The notes: generated from the sequence alone by a model not told the origin. Counted from the stretch's first letter, positions 37,413 through 46,167 are shown. The stretch: 49,706 nt of DNA from Clostridium sp. 1001275B_160808_H3 (GCF_015550425.1 NZ_JADNAT010000024.1:1-49706), one strand, 5' to 3'. Numbers and translations are program-made.

Positions 37413-37571
37413 ATTTGTAAATAATATTGTTGTAATATAAGAATAAGTATTTTAATATATAATTGAGAAGTAAAACAATAGTATAAAGTATAGTATATAA
37501 ATTGTTTATAAATATAAATTAATTTAGTAATTTAATAGTATATATTTAGTAGTATGAACAAGGAGATAAAT

Positions 37572-38678
37572 ATGGATACGCAACTTATTCAAGATTTTAA
37601 AAATTTATATTTTAGCAAAAAGCAAATTTCAAGAAGAATATTCGACAAAGAAGAATTGGAAGAAATATGGAAAACGATTGAAGATGAGAGAATAAAAACA
37701 TCTCTGGAAAATAATTCTATATTTAAACCGTTTGTAAATTACTGGTTTAATAATACGGAAGATATTATTTGTAATACTGAGTTTATCGATGAAGCAAATA
37801 ATTTGGGGGTATTTAATTATATATCTCCAAAGATAAGGGAGAAGTTAAATAATTCAGCTGAAGAATTAGAATTACTAGGCTTGAATAATTTTGATAATAT
37901 AGTTATTTCAGATGAAATATTAAAAAATTTAAAATTAGCTATTAATAATGACTGCAATATTGATGAAGCGTTTATATTGGACTTATATAATATTATTGAT
38001 GGAGAAGGAATAAAGGATAATAAGAATAATATAGAAGGTATTAGTAGAGATGGATCAAATGCAGATAATATAAAAACATTAATTTCCTTAATAAATGAAA
38101 GTGATAGGAAAAGTGTATTAGTAGTAGCTGCAACAATATATTTATACATAATAGTTAATAAGCCTTTTAGAAGATATAACTCTATATTTTCAGAACTTTT
38201 ATCATATAAATATCTATTAGTTAATGGCTATGAAGTTATAAAATACTGTTCAGTATCAACGTTAATAAATTCAAAATTTAAAAAATATAATGCGGCAATT
38301 GAAAATAGTATATCTTCAAATGGTGATATAACCTACTTTATAAGATTTTACATAGGTATATTAAGAGATTCAATTGAAGCTTTAAATAGCGAATTAAATT
38401 ATAAATTTGGTAAGAAAATATTAAAAGAGTTAGTTGAAAGAAATAATATAAAATTAGAAGAAAGGCAAATTAAATTTATTAACAGTATTTTATCATCTAA
38501 AATTAATAATGTAACAATAGAAAACTATAAAAATAAACTAGATATCTCATATGAAACTGCTAGAAGTGATTTAAATTATTTAGTAACATTAGGGTTTTTC
38601 AAGATAGCAAAGTCGGGAAAGAGATATGAATATTATAAGAATGATATATCTACAATTGTGGATAACTTTGAGGAATAG
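37572..38678 (+). CDS. Fic-like protein with degenerate active site and C-terminal winged helix
   Basis: A 368-residue protein whose middle (about 140-280) follows the Fic fold. The helix before the active loop (SVLVVAATIYLYIIVNKPF) leads to RRYNSIFSELLSYKYLLVNGY, and a later SNGDITYFIRFYIGILRDSI matches the Fic pattern D(I/L)TxFIxFxL. The Fic motif HPFx(D/E)GNGRxxR is replaced by KPFRRYNSIFSEL, so the catalytic His, the acid and the GNG anion hole are gone (around residues 197-208). The end (about 310-360) is a winged helix (YKNKLDISYETARSDLNYLVTLGFFKI). Starts at 37572 after AAGGAGATAAAT. It probably works as a DNA-binding or adaptor protein and not an AMPylase. Confidence 0.6.
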   Translation: MDTQLIQDFKNLYFSKKQISRRIFDKEELEEIWKTIEDERIKTSLENNSIFKPFVNYWFNNTEDIICNTEFIDEANNLGVFNYISPKIREKLNNSAEELELLGLNNFDNIVISDEILKNLKLAINNDCNIDEAFILDLYNIIDGEGIKDNKNNIEGISRDGSNADNIKTLISLINESDRKSVLVVAATIYLYIIVNKPFRRYNSIFSELLSYKYLLVNGYEVIKYCSVSTLINSKFKKYNAAIENSISSNGDITYFIRFYIGILRDSIEALNSELNYKFGKKILKELVERNNIKLEERQIKFINSILSSKINNVTIENYKNKLDISYETARSDLNYLVTLGFFKIAKSGKRYEYYKNDISTIVDNFEE

Positions 38679-38704
38679 TGTTGACAAATTTAAATAATTA
38701 TTAG

Positions 38705-38779
38705 AAAATAGCTAATGAAAAAATGAAGTGTTAATTAGCGAGCAGATGGGCGGCCAGACTACCCATAGGCTCTTTTTTT
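38705..38779 (+). promoter_or_regulatory. Probable guanidine-IV (mepA) riboswitch with terminator
   Basis: Directly upstream of the MATE gene. The leader has a first hairpin, GCTAAT (38711-38716) with ATTAGC (38734-38739). A second hairpin follows: GAGC (38740-38743) with GCTC (38769-38772), enclosing ATGGG/CCCAT across a symmetrical AG/AG loop, with CGGCCAGACTA in the apical loop and seven T's after. GC-rich, well-formed sequence in an AT-rich leader before a MATE exporter is the setting of the mepA motif. The consensus is recalled, not checked. Confidence 0.55.
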
Positions 38780-38817
38780 ATGCAAATAATTAAGTTAACT
38801 AAAGTGGGAGGAGTTAG

Positions 38818-40188
38818 ATGAAAAAGATATTAAAAGATAGGACATTTATAAAAACAATGCTTACACTAGCTTTACCAATAACATTTCAAAACTTTATTAC
38901 GTCATCATTAAATCTTTTGGATAATTTGATGGTTGGTAGGCTAGGAGAAGAAGCTATTGCAGCTGTAGGATTAGCAAATCAATACTTTTTTATTTTTATG
39001 TTATGTATTTCAGGTATAAATGCAGGAGCGAGTGTATTTATGTCTCAATATTGGGGAAGAAAAGATGTAGTCAATATTAAAAAGGTACTAGGACTAGATA
39101 TCACTATTGGATTTTTAGCTTCATTAGTATTTGGAGGAGCTGCATTTGTTGTGGCAGAGCCAATAATGAAGATTTTATCAAGGGACTTTCAAGTTATAGA
39201 ATTAGGTGTTCAATATTTAAGAATTATTGCAATAAGCTTTATATTTACTAATTTTACACAAGCATTTTCTTCATCCCTTAGGAGTTCAGAGCAGCCAAAG
39301 GTACCAATGTATGCAAGCTTAATTGGAGTATTAAGTAATGCATTTTTAAACTGGGTATTTATTTTTGGAAACTTAGGGGTAACACCAATGGGAGTAGCGG
39401 GAGCTGCTTTAGCTACAACTATAGCGCGTACAATAGAAATGATTTATATAATTACTATGATATATGGCAAAAAGAATGTTATATCTTCTAGCACAAAAGA
39501 GTTATTTGCTTTTGATATAGATTTTGTAAAAGTGTATTTTAATACATCAACAGCTGTTATAGCAAATGAGTTGTTATGGTCATTAGGTATGACTGCATAT
39601 TCAATTGCCTATGCGCAAATAGGTACAAGTGCTGTTGCTACAATGCAAATTGCAACTACACTAAATAATATGTTTATGGTGTTGTGTATAGGACTAGCCT
39701 CGGCAGCAGCAATTATGATTGGTAACAAGATAGGTGCAAATGAAGAAGATGTCGCAGTTGATTATTCACATAAAATAGGAAAAGTCGCACCGGTGCTTGG
39801 ATTAATAATAGGCATTTTAGTATGGGTTTTAGCTCCTCAAATAGTTAAGCCTTTTAATGTAGAAGCAGGGACTTTTAAGGATACAGTAGAAGTTTTAAGA
39901 ATAATGGCTTTAATATGTCCTATAAGATCTTATAATGTAGTTATGATTGTTGGGATTTTTAGAGGTGGTGGAGATACGCTTTATTCTACATTAGTTCAAT
40001 TAGGAACAGTTTGGTTTTATGCCGTTCCAATGGCATTTTTAGCAACTATAATTTTTAAATTGCCAATAACTTTTGTATATTTCTTAATATGTATAGAGGA
40101 ATTTATTAAAGTTTGCTTTGAAAGAAGTAGGTTGAGATCTGGAAAATGGATTAAAAATGTAATAGCAGAAAATGAATTAGTAGTGTAA
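38818..40188 (+). CDS. MATE-family multidrug/guanidine exporter
   Basis: A 456-residue MATE (NorM/MepA type) antiporter with twelve membrane helices. Family landmarks: the start MLTLALPITFQNFITSSLNLLDNLMVGRLGEEAIAAVGLANQ, INAGASVFMSQYWGRKD, SSSLRSSEQPKVPM and, in the second half, IGNKIGANEEDVAVDYSHKI plus GIFRGGGDTLYST. It exports cationic compounds using Na+ or H+. The likely guanidine-IV leader suggests guanidine or related cations as substrate or inducer. AGGAG lies 7 nt before the ATG. Confidence 0.92.
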   Translation: MKKILKDRTFIKTMLTLALPITFQNFITSSLNLLDNLMVGRLGEEAIAAVGLANQYFFIFMLCISGINAGASVFMSQYWGRKDVVNIKKVLGLDITIGFLASLVFGGAAFVVAEPIMKILSRDFQVIELGVQYLRIIAISFIFTNFTQAFSSSLRSSEQPKVPMYASLIGVLSNAFLNWVFIFGNLGVTPMGVAGAALATTIARTIEMIYIITMIYGKKNVISSSTKELFAFDIDFVKVYFNTSTAVIANELLWSLGMTAYSIAYAQIGTSAVATMQIATTLNNMFMVLCIGLASAAAIMIGNKIGANEEDVAVDYSHKIGKVAPVLGLIIGILVWVLAPQIVKPFNVEAGTFKDTVEVLRIMALICPIRSYNVVMIVGIFRGGGDTLYSTLVQLGTVWFYAVPMAFLATIIFKLPITFVYFLICIEEFIKVCFERSRLRSGKWIKNVIAENELVV

Positions 40189-40495
40189 TATAATCGAAAA
40201 GAGAAATAGATATATTCCGTGGCTAACTATATGCTCATTCCAAATATTCTATTTATCTTTGACAACTTATATTTATCGCTTAAATTAATAGTAAAAAGGG
40301 AAAAGTGAGGCAGTTAAGAAAAAAATTTGCAGATGATTTTTAAATAAAAAGTGTTTTGTACCTTTAGCAAGAAAGATAGCAGATAGATTTGTTTTCCATA
40401 ATCTATCTGCTATCTTTTTTATTAATTTTTATATATTCATAATTCAGAAAAGTTGAATTATCTTTATATTTTTCTATTTTTTAATTCCTTCATTT
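40189..40495. other. 307-bp region between MATE and plsC genes
   Basis: Contains an imperfect long inverted repeat (40198-40261, AAGAGAAATAGATA with TCTATTTATCTTT, no T run) and the strong hairpin at 40372-40420. No gene seen. Confidence 0.5.
40372..40420. terminator. Bidirectional terminator (MATE / plsC)
   Basis: AAAGATAGCAGATAGATT and AATCTATCTGCTATCTTT form a perfect 18-bp stem, loop of 10 nt, followed by TTT. Confidence 0.88.
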
Positions 40496-41221
40496 TTAAT
40501 GAGGTAATTTACTTTGTATTATTTCATAAACTTTTTTAGGCAAAGCATCCTGTTCTTCTTTAGTTAAATTAGCTGTTTCTATAGCTGGGTGGATATATAA
40601 ATCTACGTGAGCAGGTTGTACAATCCATTTTTTCTTGCTAGATTCCATTATTTTATAAGATCCGCTCATTGTAACAGGTATTATAGGTACTTTAGATTTT
40701 GTAGCTAACTTAAAACTACCTGCTTTAAATTCACCCATCTTATCACCTTTACTTCTTGTTCCTTCTGGAAATATAACTAGGGAATGACCGTTTTTTAATA
40801 CCTTAACACCTTGAATTATAGCTTCTCCAGCTTTTCTTAGGTTACTTCTATCCATAAAGATACAATGCATGTACTCCATCCATGTACTTACTCCGGGGAT
40901 TTTCTTTACTTCTATTTTGGATACAAATCCTTTTACTCCAGGAATTTTAGTAATATATATTGGTATATCAAAATTTCCTTGGTGATTTCCTATAAATAAT
41001 ACATTTTGATCTTCAGGAAGATTTTCTAGTCCATGAACTGTAACTTTAACTCCAGCAACTTTTAAAAGACTATTAGCCCAAGCTGTAGTCGCCTTATAAA
41101 CAAGTTGGTCCTTTTTATCTTCAAGACCTTTTTTATCAAGCCTTTTAGTTCTTATCATACTAGGTATACTAAGCAGTAAACCTATGAAGAAAACTATATA
41201 CCAAGCAATAGATCTAAGCAT
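40496..41221 (-). CDS. plsC: 1-acyl-sn-glycerol-3-phosphate acyltransferase
   Basis: Adds the second fatty acid to lysophosphatidic acid, giving phosphatidic acid for membrane lipids. 241 residues. The N-terminal membrane helix is MLRSIAWYIVFFIGLLLSIPSMI. Acyltransferase motif I is GNHQGNFD (HxxxxD) and motif III FPEGTRSKGDKMGEFKAGSFKLA (EGTRS). Motif IV KVPIIPVTMSGS is also seen. The start at 41221 has AAAGGAT upstream; the longer ATG has no site. No neighbouring lipid gene. Confidence 0.93.
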   Translation of the reverse strand: MLRSIAWYIVFFIGLLLSIPSMIRTKRLDKKGLEDKKDQLVYKATTAWANSLLKVAGVKVTVHGLENLPEDQNVLFIGNHQGNFDIPIYITKIPGVKGFVSKIEVKKIPGVSTWMEYMHCIFMDRSNLRKAGEAIIQGVKVLKNGHSLVIFPEGTRSKGDKMGEFKAGSFKLATKSKVPIIPVTMSGSYKIMESSKKKWIVQPAHVDLYIHPAIETANLTKEEQDALPKKVYEIIQSKLPH

Positions 41222-41510
41222 GCAATCAAATCCTTTCAATAATTTATTAAAAATTCCATAAATAAAGTATATAACAAAGTTACTACATATAAAAGTAAAT
41301 AAATAGATAACTTTTAAAGTGGTATTTCTTGATATTTAAGGGTCTAACGAAACGGTAGGACCTTAATAGGTATTAATACTAGTTGTGATGAAATTTTTGA
41401 AAAATATATCACTAAATATGTGTATAAAAAGTATAATTTATAATCTAAGTAACTATATAATTATATCAAACATATAGTAAGTAATAAAAAGTATTTTAGA
41501 GGTGAGAGGT

Positions 41511-42326
41511 TTGGATAAACTAGAACCGAGTAAACTTATATTTGATTTTAAAGATGGGATATCTAAGGAGGGCCCAATAATTCCACGTAATTATACAGTT
41601 ACTCATTCAGATGAGGCAGGCAATATATTGGTAATAGTTGCTAAAACGTATGATAAAAGTTGTGTAACTGATAAAAGAGATGAAATATATGGTAAGTGGT
41701 GCGAAAATGGTAATAAGTATATTTTGTGTATCGAGTTAAGTGTAGATGGGAATGAAAGAGATAAAAATAAGGTATTACAAAGAAATAGAATATTTAGAGA
41801 TGTTCTACCATTAGTAATTACTGCTATAAGACAGGGAGATTTAGGATTAATAAAAAAACATAATAAATTAGATGAATCAGATATATTTATAAAGTTTAAT
41901 TCAAGATTTGATGAATTTTATAAAGTTGAGCATTGGGGAAAATTAAAAAATTATAAGTATATAGAAGATGATTACGATGAATGTGACCTTAAATCTCCAG
42001 AAGAAAGTAGGCTAATGGGAAAAACAAGGTCTCAATTACTTAGGAAAAAAAATTTTAAAATTAGAATGGAAGAAGGTATTATACTTAATCTTTTAAATCC
42101 ATATATAGAAAATCAATTGTGCGTTGCATATGGGAATAATATAAGGTACTGTATTGATAAATGTGAGATAATTGATATTGATGAAATAAAATCATTAGAT
42201 GGATGTGGGAAAATATATGAAGTGTCTTTATCAGTTAAAATGAAGATAAAATCTAAGCTTAGAGAGGTTTCTATGGATTTTATCATAAAGCCAAACAATG
42301 TAATAATTAAAAGAATGGAAGAATAA
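41511..42326 (+). CDS. Bacterial staygreen-family protein with C-terminal extension
   Basis: A 271-residue protein. The first about 150 residues match the staygreen (SGR) family: LEPSKLIFDFKDGISKEGPIIPRNYTVTHSDEAGNILVIVAKTYD, RDEIYGKW, IELSVDGN, RNRIFRDVLPLVITAIRQGDLGLI, and the tail FNSRFDEFYKVEHWGKLKNY. Plant SGR removes magnesium from chlorophyll a, and some bacterial homologues have the same dechelatase activity; the role in a non-photosynthetic anaerobe is unknown. The last about 110 residues are not recognised. The TTG at 41511 is preferred because AGAGGTGAG lies just before it; a GTG at 41502 overlaps it. Divergent from plsC. Confidence 0.75.
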   Translation: MDKLEPSKLIFDFKDGISKEGPIIPRNYTVTHSDEAGNILVIVAKTYDKSCVTDKRDEIYGKWCENGNKYILCIELSVDGNERDKNKVLQRNRIFRDVLPLVITAIRQGDLGLIKKHNKLDESDIFIKFNSRFDEFYKVEHWGKLKNYKYIEDDYDECDLKSPEESRLMGKTRSQLLRKKNFKIRMEEGIILNLLNPYIENQLCVAYGNNIRYCIDKCEIIDIDEIKSLDGCGKIYEVSLSVKMKIKSKLREVSMDFIIKPNNVIIKRMEE

Positions 42327-42364
42327 ATAATTGCTATGGATGATATTATAGAAGTAGGATAATA

Positions 42365-42393
42365 TTGACATGTGTTTAATATTATTATACAAT
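42365..42393 (+). promoter_or_regulatory. tRNA-Arg promoter
   Basis: TTGACA (42365-42370), a 17-bp spacer and TACAAT (42388-42393), 16 nt before the tRNA. A near-consensus sigma-A promoter. Confidence 0.8.
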
Positions 42394-42408
42394 TTACTTG
42401 ATGTTTAT

Positions 42409-42483
42409 GTCTCCATAGTTCAATGGATAGAACAGTCCCCTCCTAAGGGACAGATACAGGTTCGATCCCTGTTGGGGATACCA
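42409..42483 (+). tRNA. tRNA-Arg (anticodon CCT)
   Basis: Acceptor arm GTCTCCA pairs with TGGGGAT (G-T pairs allowed), followed by A and encoded CCA. The anticodon stem GTCCC/GGGAC holds loop CTCCTAA with anticodon CCT. The T-arm has GGTTCGATCCC. It reads the rare AGG codon. Confidence 0.95.
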
Positions 42484-42484
42484 C

Positions 42485-42537
42485 ATAAAACCCTCAAGCT
42501 TTAATTTTATTAGGCTTGAGGGTTTTATGTTTTTTTA
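42485..42537 (+). terminator. tRNA-Arg terminator
   Basis: ATAAAACCCTCAAGC and GCTTGAGGGTTTTAT form a 15-bp stem, followed by G and a T run. Confidence 0.88.
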
Positions 42538-42600
42538 AGTACTAAAATATAATTAAAAAGATTAAGGAATTATATATTTTATAGAGTTTATTGATATAGT

Positions 42601-42709
42601 GTAGTTACCGATAAATGAATTAGAGTAACTACAAGTTATGTAGTTACTAAGAAATATAATAAAGTAACCACAAAAGATGTAGTTACCAAGAAAAAGATAA
42701 GGTAACTAC
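42601..42709. repeat. Three tandem 39-bp-spaced hairpin repeats
   Basis: Arms GTAGTTAC (42601, 42640, 42679) and GTAACTAC (42625, 42664 with one change GTAACCAC, 42702) form three consecutive hairpins with 15-16 nt loops. Period is exactly 39 bp between left arms. Loops are AT-rich and differ. The same arm sequences occur in the terminator at 14706-14741. Confidence 0.85.
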
Positions 42710-42940
42710 AATAGAGATACATAACTAAGTAAATTTGAAAATAACTTAGCGATAATGTTTTACCTATATATGAAAAATGATAACTAGATAATTTATAAAA
42801 TTTAATTATATAAATGTGTTGTGGTAAATATTATATATTATAGAATTATTACTTAAATTTTATCTTAAAATTAATATATTAATTTTAAGATATGATATAA
42901 TATAAAATAAAAAATATTTAATTTAGGAGTGTGAATAAAT
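42710..42940. other. AT-rich spacer before the CNNM/CorC gene
   Basis: No gene. TTTAATTTAGGAGTGTG at its right end supplies the ribosome site for the next gene. A TTAATTTTAAGATATGATATAAT stretch near 42883 is promoter-like. Confidence 0.4.
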
Positions 42941-44185
42941 TTGGAGAGTTATACGTGGCAGATAGTATTATTAATAATATTATTGTTGATGTCAGGATTT
43001 TTCTCTATGTCAGAAACAGCCTTAATGGCACTAAGTAAAATTAGAATAAGACATATGGTAGAAGAGGGAGTTAAGGGAGCAAAGCTAGTTGAGAAGCTTG
43101 CTGAAGATCCAAGTAGGCTATTAGGAGCGATACTAATAGGTAATAATATAGTTAATATAGGAGCATCTGCACTTGCAACATCTGTTGCTGTTAAAGCTTT
43201 TGGAGAAGGGGCAGTAGGAGTTGTAACTATAGTGATGACTATATTAGTTCTTATATTTGGTGAAATAACTCCAAAATCTATAGCAAAACAAAAATCAGAA
43301 AGTGTTGCTTTAAAGGTTAGTAAGCCTATAAATATTGTAGTTAAAATATTTAGACCATTTATAGCTATATTTACAGCTATATCTAGCTTATTTATAAGAC
43401 TTTTAGGTGGTGATCCAAAGGCAACAGAACCATTTATAACAGAAGAAGAACTAAAGACTATGGTAGGTGTTAGTGAAGAAGAAGGAGTACTTGAGGATGT
43501 AGAAAAAGAAATGATATTTAATGTTTTCGAATTTGCAGATTCTCAAGTTAAGGATGTTATGGTTCAAAGAGTTGATGTAGTAGCAGTAGATATAAATGCT
43601 ACCTATGATGAAGTTATAAATATTATTAAAACTGAACAATTCTCAAGAATACCAGTTTATAATCAGAATATAGATGATGTTATAGGAATATTAAATGTAA
43701 AAGACTTAATAATAGCTTCTCAAAGTAAGGAGAATTTTAAAATCTCTGATTATATGAGAGATGCTTACTATACTTTTGAATTTAAGAAAATTACAGAGCT
43801 GTTTAATGAAATGAAAAAAACTAGAAACCACATGGCTGTTGTATTAGATGAATATGGCGGAAATGTTGGTATAGTTACGATAGAAGATTTAATTGAAGAA
43901 GTGGTTGGAGAAATTGAAGACGAGTATGATGACGAAGAAGATAACGATATAGTAGTTGTTAAAGAAGATGAATATATAGTTGATGGAAGTGCAAGATTAG
44001 ATCATATAGGTGATTTAATAGGGGTTACAATGGAATCAGAGGAGTTTGATTCTGTAGGAGGACTAGTAATTGGTGAATTAGGAAGATTTCCTGAGAAATC
44101 AGAGGAAGTTAAGCTTAATAATATTAGGTTTGTAGTTGAAGAAGTAGATAAAAATAGAATTAAGAAAGTTAGAATATACACTTAA
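42941..44185 (+). CDS. CNNM/CorC-type (HlyC/UPF0053) transporter-regulator
   Basis: A 414-residue membrane protein linked to Mg2+/Co2+ homeostasis. CNNM transmembrane domain (about 1-160): [61 protein letters not shown]. Two CBS domains (about 205-325) include [33 protein letters not shown] and [35 protein letters not shown]-terminal CorC_HlyC domain (about 340-410) follows. All three parts are intact. TTG start after TTTAGGAGTG. Confidence 0.93.
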   Translation: MESYTWQIVLLIILLLMSGFFSMSETALMALSKIRIRHMVEEGVKGAKLVEKLAEDPSRLLGAILIGNNIVNIGASALATSVAVKAFGEGAVGVVTIVMTILVLIFGEITPKSIAKQKSESVALKVSKPINIVVKIFRPFIAIFTAISSLFIRLLGGDPKATEPFITEEELKTMVGVSEEEGVLEDVEKEMIFNVFEFADSQVKDVMVQRVDVVAVDINATYDEVINIIKTEQFSRIPVYNQNIDDVIGILNVKDLIIASQSKENFKISDYMRDAYYTFEFKKITELFNEMKKTRNHMAVVLDEYGGNVGIVTIEDLIEEVVGEIEDEYDDEEDNDIVVVKEDEYIVDGSARLDHIGDLIGVTMESEEFDSVGGLVIGELGRFPEKSEEVKLNNIRFVVEEVDKNRIKKVRIYT

Positions 44186-44195
44186 TTTAAAAATA

Positions 44196-44236
44196 AAATG
44201 GAGAACTATATAAAATTAAGTTCTCCATTTTTATTT
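44196..44236 (+). terminator. Terminator after the CNNM/CorC gene
   Basis: AAAATGGAGAACT pairs with AGTTCTCCATTTT around a 10-nt loop, followed by T's. Confidence 0.85.
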
Positions 44237-44270
44237 AAAATGATAGATTCTTAATAAGAGGTTGTATTTT

Positions 44271-44714
44271 ATGGATTATATGAATTTAGCAATAGAAGAA
44301 GCTAAAAGTGCATATAACAAAGGAGAAGTTCCAGTAGGTGTAGTTATAGTTAAAGATGGAGAAGTTATAGCAAGTCAACATAACTTGAAGGAAAGTTTAA
44401 AGTTACCAACAGCACATGCAGAAATATTAGCAATAGAAGATGCTTGCAAAAAGTTAAATAATTGGAGGTTATCAGGTTGCGAGATGTATGTAACTTTGGA
44501 GCCTTGTCCGATGTGTGCAGCAGCAATAGCACAAAGCAGAATTTCAAAGTTATTTATAGGCACTTTTAATAAAGATATGGGTGCCTGTGGCTCTACTATA
44601 AATTTAATAGACTATAATATATTTAATTGGCATGTAGATGTTAGGTGGTGCTACAATCAGGAATGTAGTTATTTATTAACTTCATTTTTCTTAAAACAAA
44701 GGAATAAAAATTAG
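44271..44714 (+). CDS. tadA: tRNA-specific adenosine deaminase
   Basis: Deaminates adenosine 34 to inosine in tRNA-Arg(ACG). 147 residues, normal length. The zinc site is HAEILAIEDA (His and catalytic Glu) and EPCPMCAAAIAQSRI (two Cys). N-terminal DYMNLAIEEAKSAYNKGEVPVGVVIV is typical. ATG at 44271 is chosen over a TTG at 44262; AAGAGGT is the ribosome site. The C-terminal CYNQECSYLLTSFF is the tRNA-contact helix region. Confidence 0.95.
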   Translation: MDYMNLAIEEAKSAYNKGEVPVGVVIVKDGEVIASQHNLKESLKLPTAHAEILAIEDACKKLNNWRLSGCEMYVTLEPCPMCAAAIAQSRISKLFIGTFNKDMGACGSTINLIDYNIFNWHVDVRWCYNQECSYLLTSFFLKQRNKN

Positions 44715-44811
44715 GAATTATGTATTCCTTTATAAATAGTACATATTTATTTGGTATAATTATCTATAAAGTTATATAATTAAAGTAATAACTATAAGAG
44801 GAGGAAATAAA

Positions 44812-45579
44812 ATGAATCCAGTAGCTTTTGAATTATTTGGTTTAGAAATAAGGTGGTATGGAATAATAATATCACTTGGAGTATTAGCTGCTATGTTATT
44901 AATATATATGTTGGCTAAGAAGAAAAAATTAGATTATGATACAATAATAGATGCATTTTTAATAACTTTTCCAATATCAATTATTGGAGCAAGATTATAT
45001 TATGTAGCTTTTGAATATAAAAACTACCATTCATTTATGGATGTAATTAACATAAGAAATGGTGGAATGGCAATACATGGAGGAGTTATAGCTGCGTTAT
45101 TAGCAGGTTTCATATTTGCAAGATATAGAAAAATAAACTTCTTAAGATATGTAGATGTTATAATGCCAGGAGTTATACTAGCTCAAGCAATTGGGAGATG
45201 GGGTAACTTCATGAATCAAGAAGCGCATGGAGGTCCAGTATCTAAAGAATTTATAAGTAAGTTCCCGGAATTTATTCAAAAGGGTATGTATATTAATGGA
45301 GTTTATTATCATCCAACATTTTTATATGAATCAATATGGAACCTTTTAGTTTGTGCAATTTTAGTTTATATTGTTTATAAGAAAAAGGAAGCAAAAGACG
45401 GTATAGTTCTTGGTGGATATATGATTTTATATTCAATAGGAAGATTCTTTATAGAAGGATTAAGAACTGATAGTTTAATGTTTATGGGACTAAGAACAGC
45501 TCAAATGATAAGCTTACTTGGAGTACTACTAGGTATAGTTTTAATTGTTTGGATAAATAAGAAAAATAAGGCTGTTTAG
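44812..45579 (+). CDS. lgt: Prolipoprotein diacylglyceryl transferase
   Basis: Transfers diacylglycerol from phosphatidylglycerol to the lipobox Cys of prolipoproteins at the membrane; both lipoproteins in this window need it. A 255-residue protein with about seven membrane helices. Conserved parts are FGLEIRWYGIIISLGVLAA, NIRNGGMAIHGGVIAALLAG (HGG), the signature GRWGNFMNQEAHGGPV and HPTFLYESIWN, then IGRFFIEGLRTDSL. AGAGGAGGAAAT site. Monocistronic. Confidence 0.95.
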   Translation: MNPVAFELFGLEIRWYGIIISLGVLAAMLLIYMLAKKKKLDYDTIIDAFLITFPISIIGARLYYVAFEYKNYHSFMDVINIRNGGMAIHGGVIAALLAGFIFARYRKINFLRYVDVIMPGVILAQAIGRWGNFMNQEAHGGPVSKEFISKFPEFIQKGMYINGVYYHPTFLYESIWNLLVCAILVYIVYKKKEAKDGIVLGGYMILYSIGRFFIEGLRTDSLMFMGLRTAQMISLLGVLLGIVLIVWINKKNKAV

Positions 45580-45608
45580 GTATTATAGTTACATAGAAGT
45601 TTTAAATG

Positions 45609-45637
45609 TTGCAATATGAATTAGTATGTGATAATAT
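45609..45637 (+). promoter_or_regulatory. tRNA-Ser / SRP RNA promoter
   Basis: TTGCAA (45609-45614), 17-bp spacer, TAATAT (45632-45637), about 40 nt before the tRNA. Confidence 0.55.
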
Positions 45638-45677
45638 ATAGCAGTAGTTAAAATTAAATAGCTATATATTATTTTAT

Positions 45678-45767
45678 GGAGAGATGTCCGAGTGGTCGAA
45701 GGAGCACGCCTGGAAAGCGTGTATAGGGGAAACTCTATCAGGGGTTCAAATCCCCTTCTCTCCGCCA
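45678..45767 (+). tRNA. tRNA-Ser (anticodon GGA)
   Basis: Acceptor arm GGAGAGA (45678-45684) pairs with TCTCTCC (45757-45763), then G and encoded CCA. Anticodon stem ACGCC/GGCGT type with loop containing GGA. A long class II variable arm (TATAGGGGAAACTCTATCA) marks it as serine. T-arm GGTTCAAATCC. Confidence 0.95.
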
Positions 45768-45769
45768 TA

Positions 45770-46036
45770 GCCGTGCTAGATGGGGAGTCAGCGGTGCCCT
45801 GTAACCCGCAATCCGCTATAGCGGGGTTGAATTCCTAGCCTAGGCTTTAATCTGTAGGGTCTGCCTATGCAAGTGGTGTTGATGGCAAGGTCCCATACGA
45901 CGTAAGTGCGTGAACCTCGTCAGGTCCGGAAGGAAGCAGCGATAAGCGATTACTGCGTGTGATATGGATCAATCTTGTCAGAGCTAACTACATAGTAACG
46001 CCTATAGATTACTGTCGAAGCTAGGTGCACGGTTTT
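45770..46036 (+). ncRNA. ffs: Signal recognition particle RNA, large Gram-positive type
   Basis: The RNA scaffold of the SRP, which together with Ffh brings membrane and secreted proteins to the translocon. About 267 nt. Ends GCCGTGC and GCACGGT pair. The Alu-domain sequence GCCCTGTAACCC near the start and the S-domain tetraloop region GTCAGGTCCGGAAGGAAGCAGC (GGAA loop, positions about 45920-45941) identify it. It begins 2 nt after tRNA-Ser and is likely co-transcribed with it. dnaX, often next in Clostridia, does not follow here. Confidence 0.95.
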
Positions 46037-46046
46037 AATTTTTAGG

Positions 46047-46074
46047 CCTTTCTAACCAAAAGAAGGGTTTTTTT
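46047..46074 (+). terminator. SRP RNA terminator
   Basis: CCTTTCT pairs with AGAAGGG (one G-T), followed by seven T's. Confidence 0.7.
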
Positions 46075-46167
46075 AATGTAAAGCGCAGAAAATAAATGTT
46101 TAATTATTACATAGAATATTTATTTAATTAAAGGTTACTCTTCAATAGGATTAACATACAATAGGAC

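Noticed and set aside
40198..40261. Second terminator after the MATE gene
   Set aside because: Long imperfect inverted repeat without a U tract; the perfect 18-bp hairpin at 40372-40420 is the better terminator.
42601..42709. CRISPR-like array of short repeats with constant spacing
   Set aside because: Only three units. The repeated part is two 8-nt arms of a hairpin, the intervening loops are AT-rich and short, and no cas genes are present.
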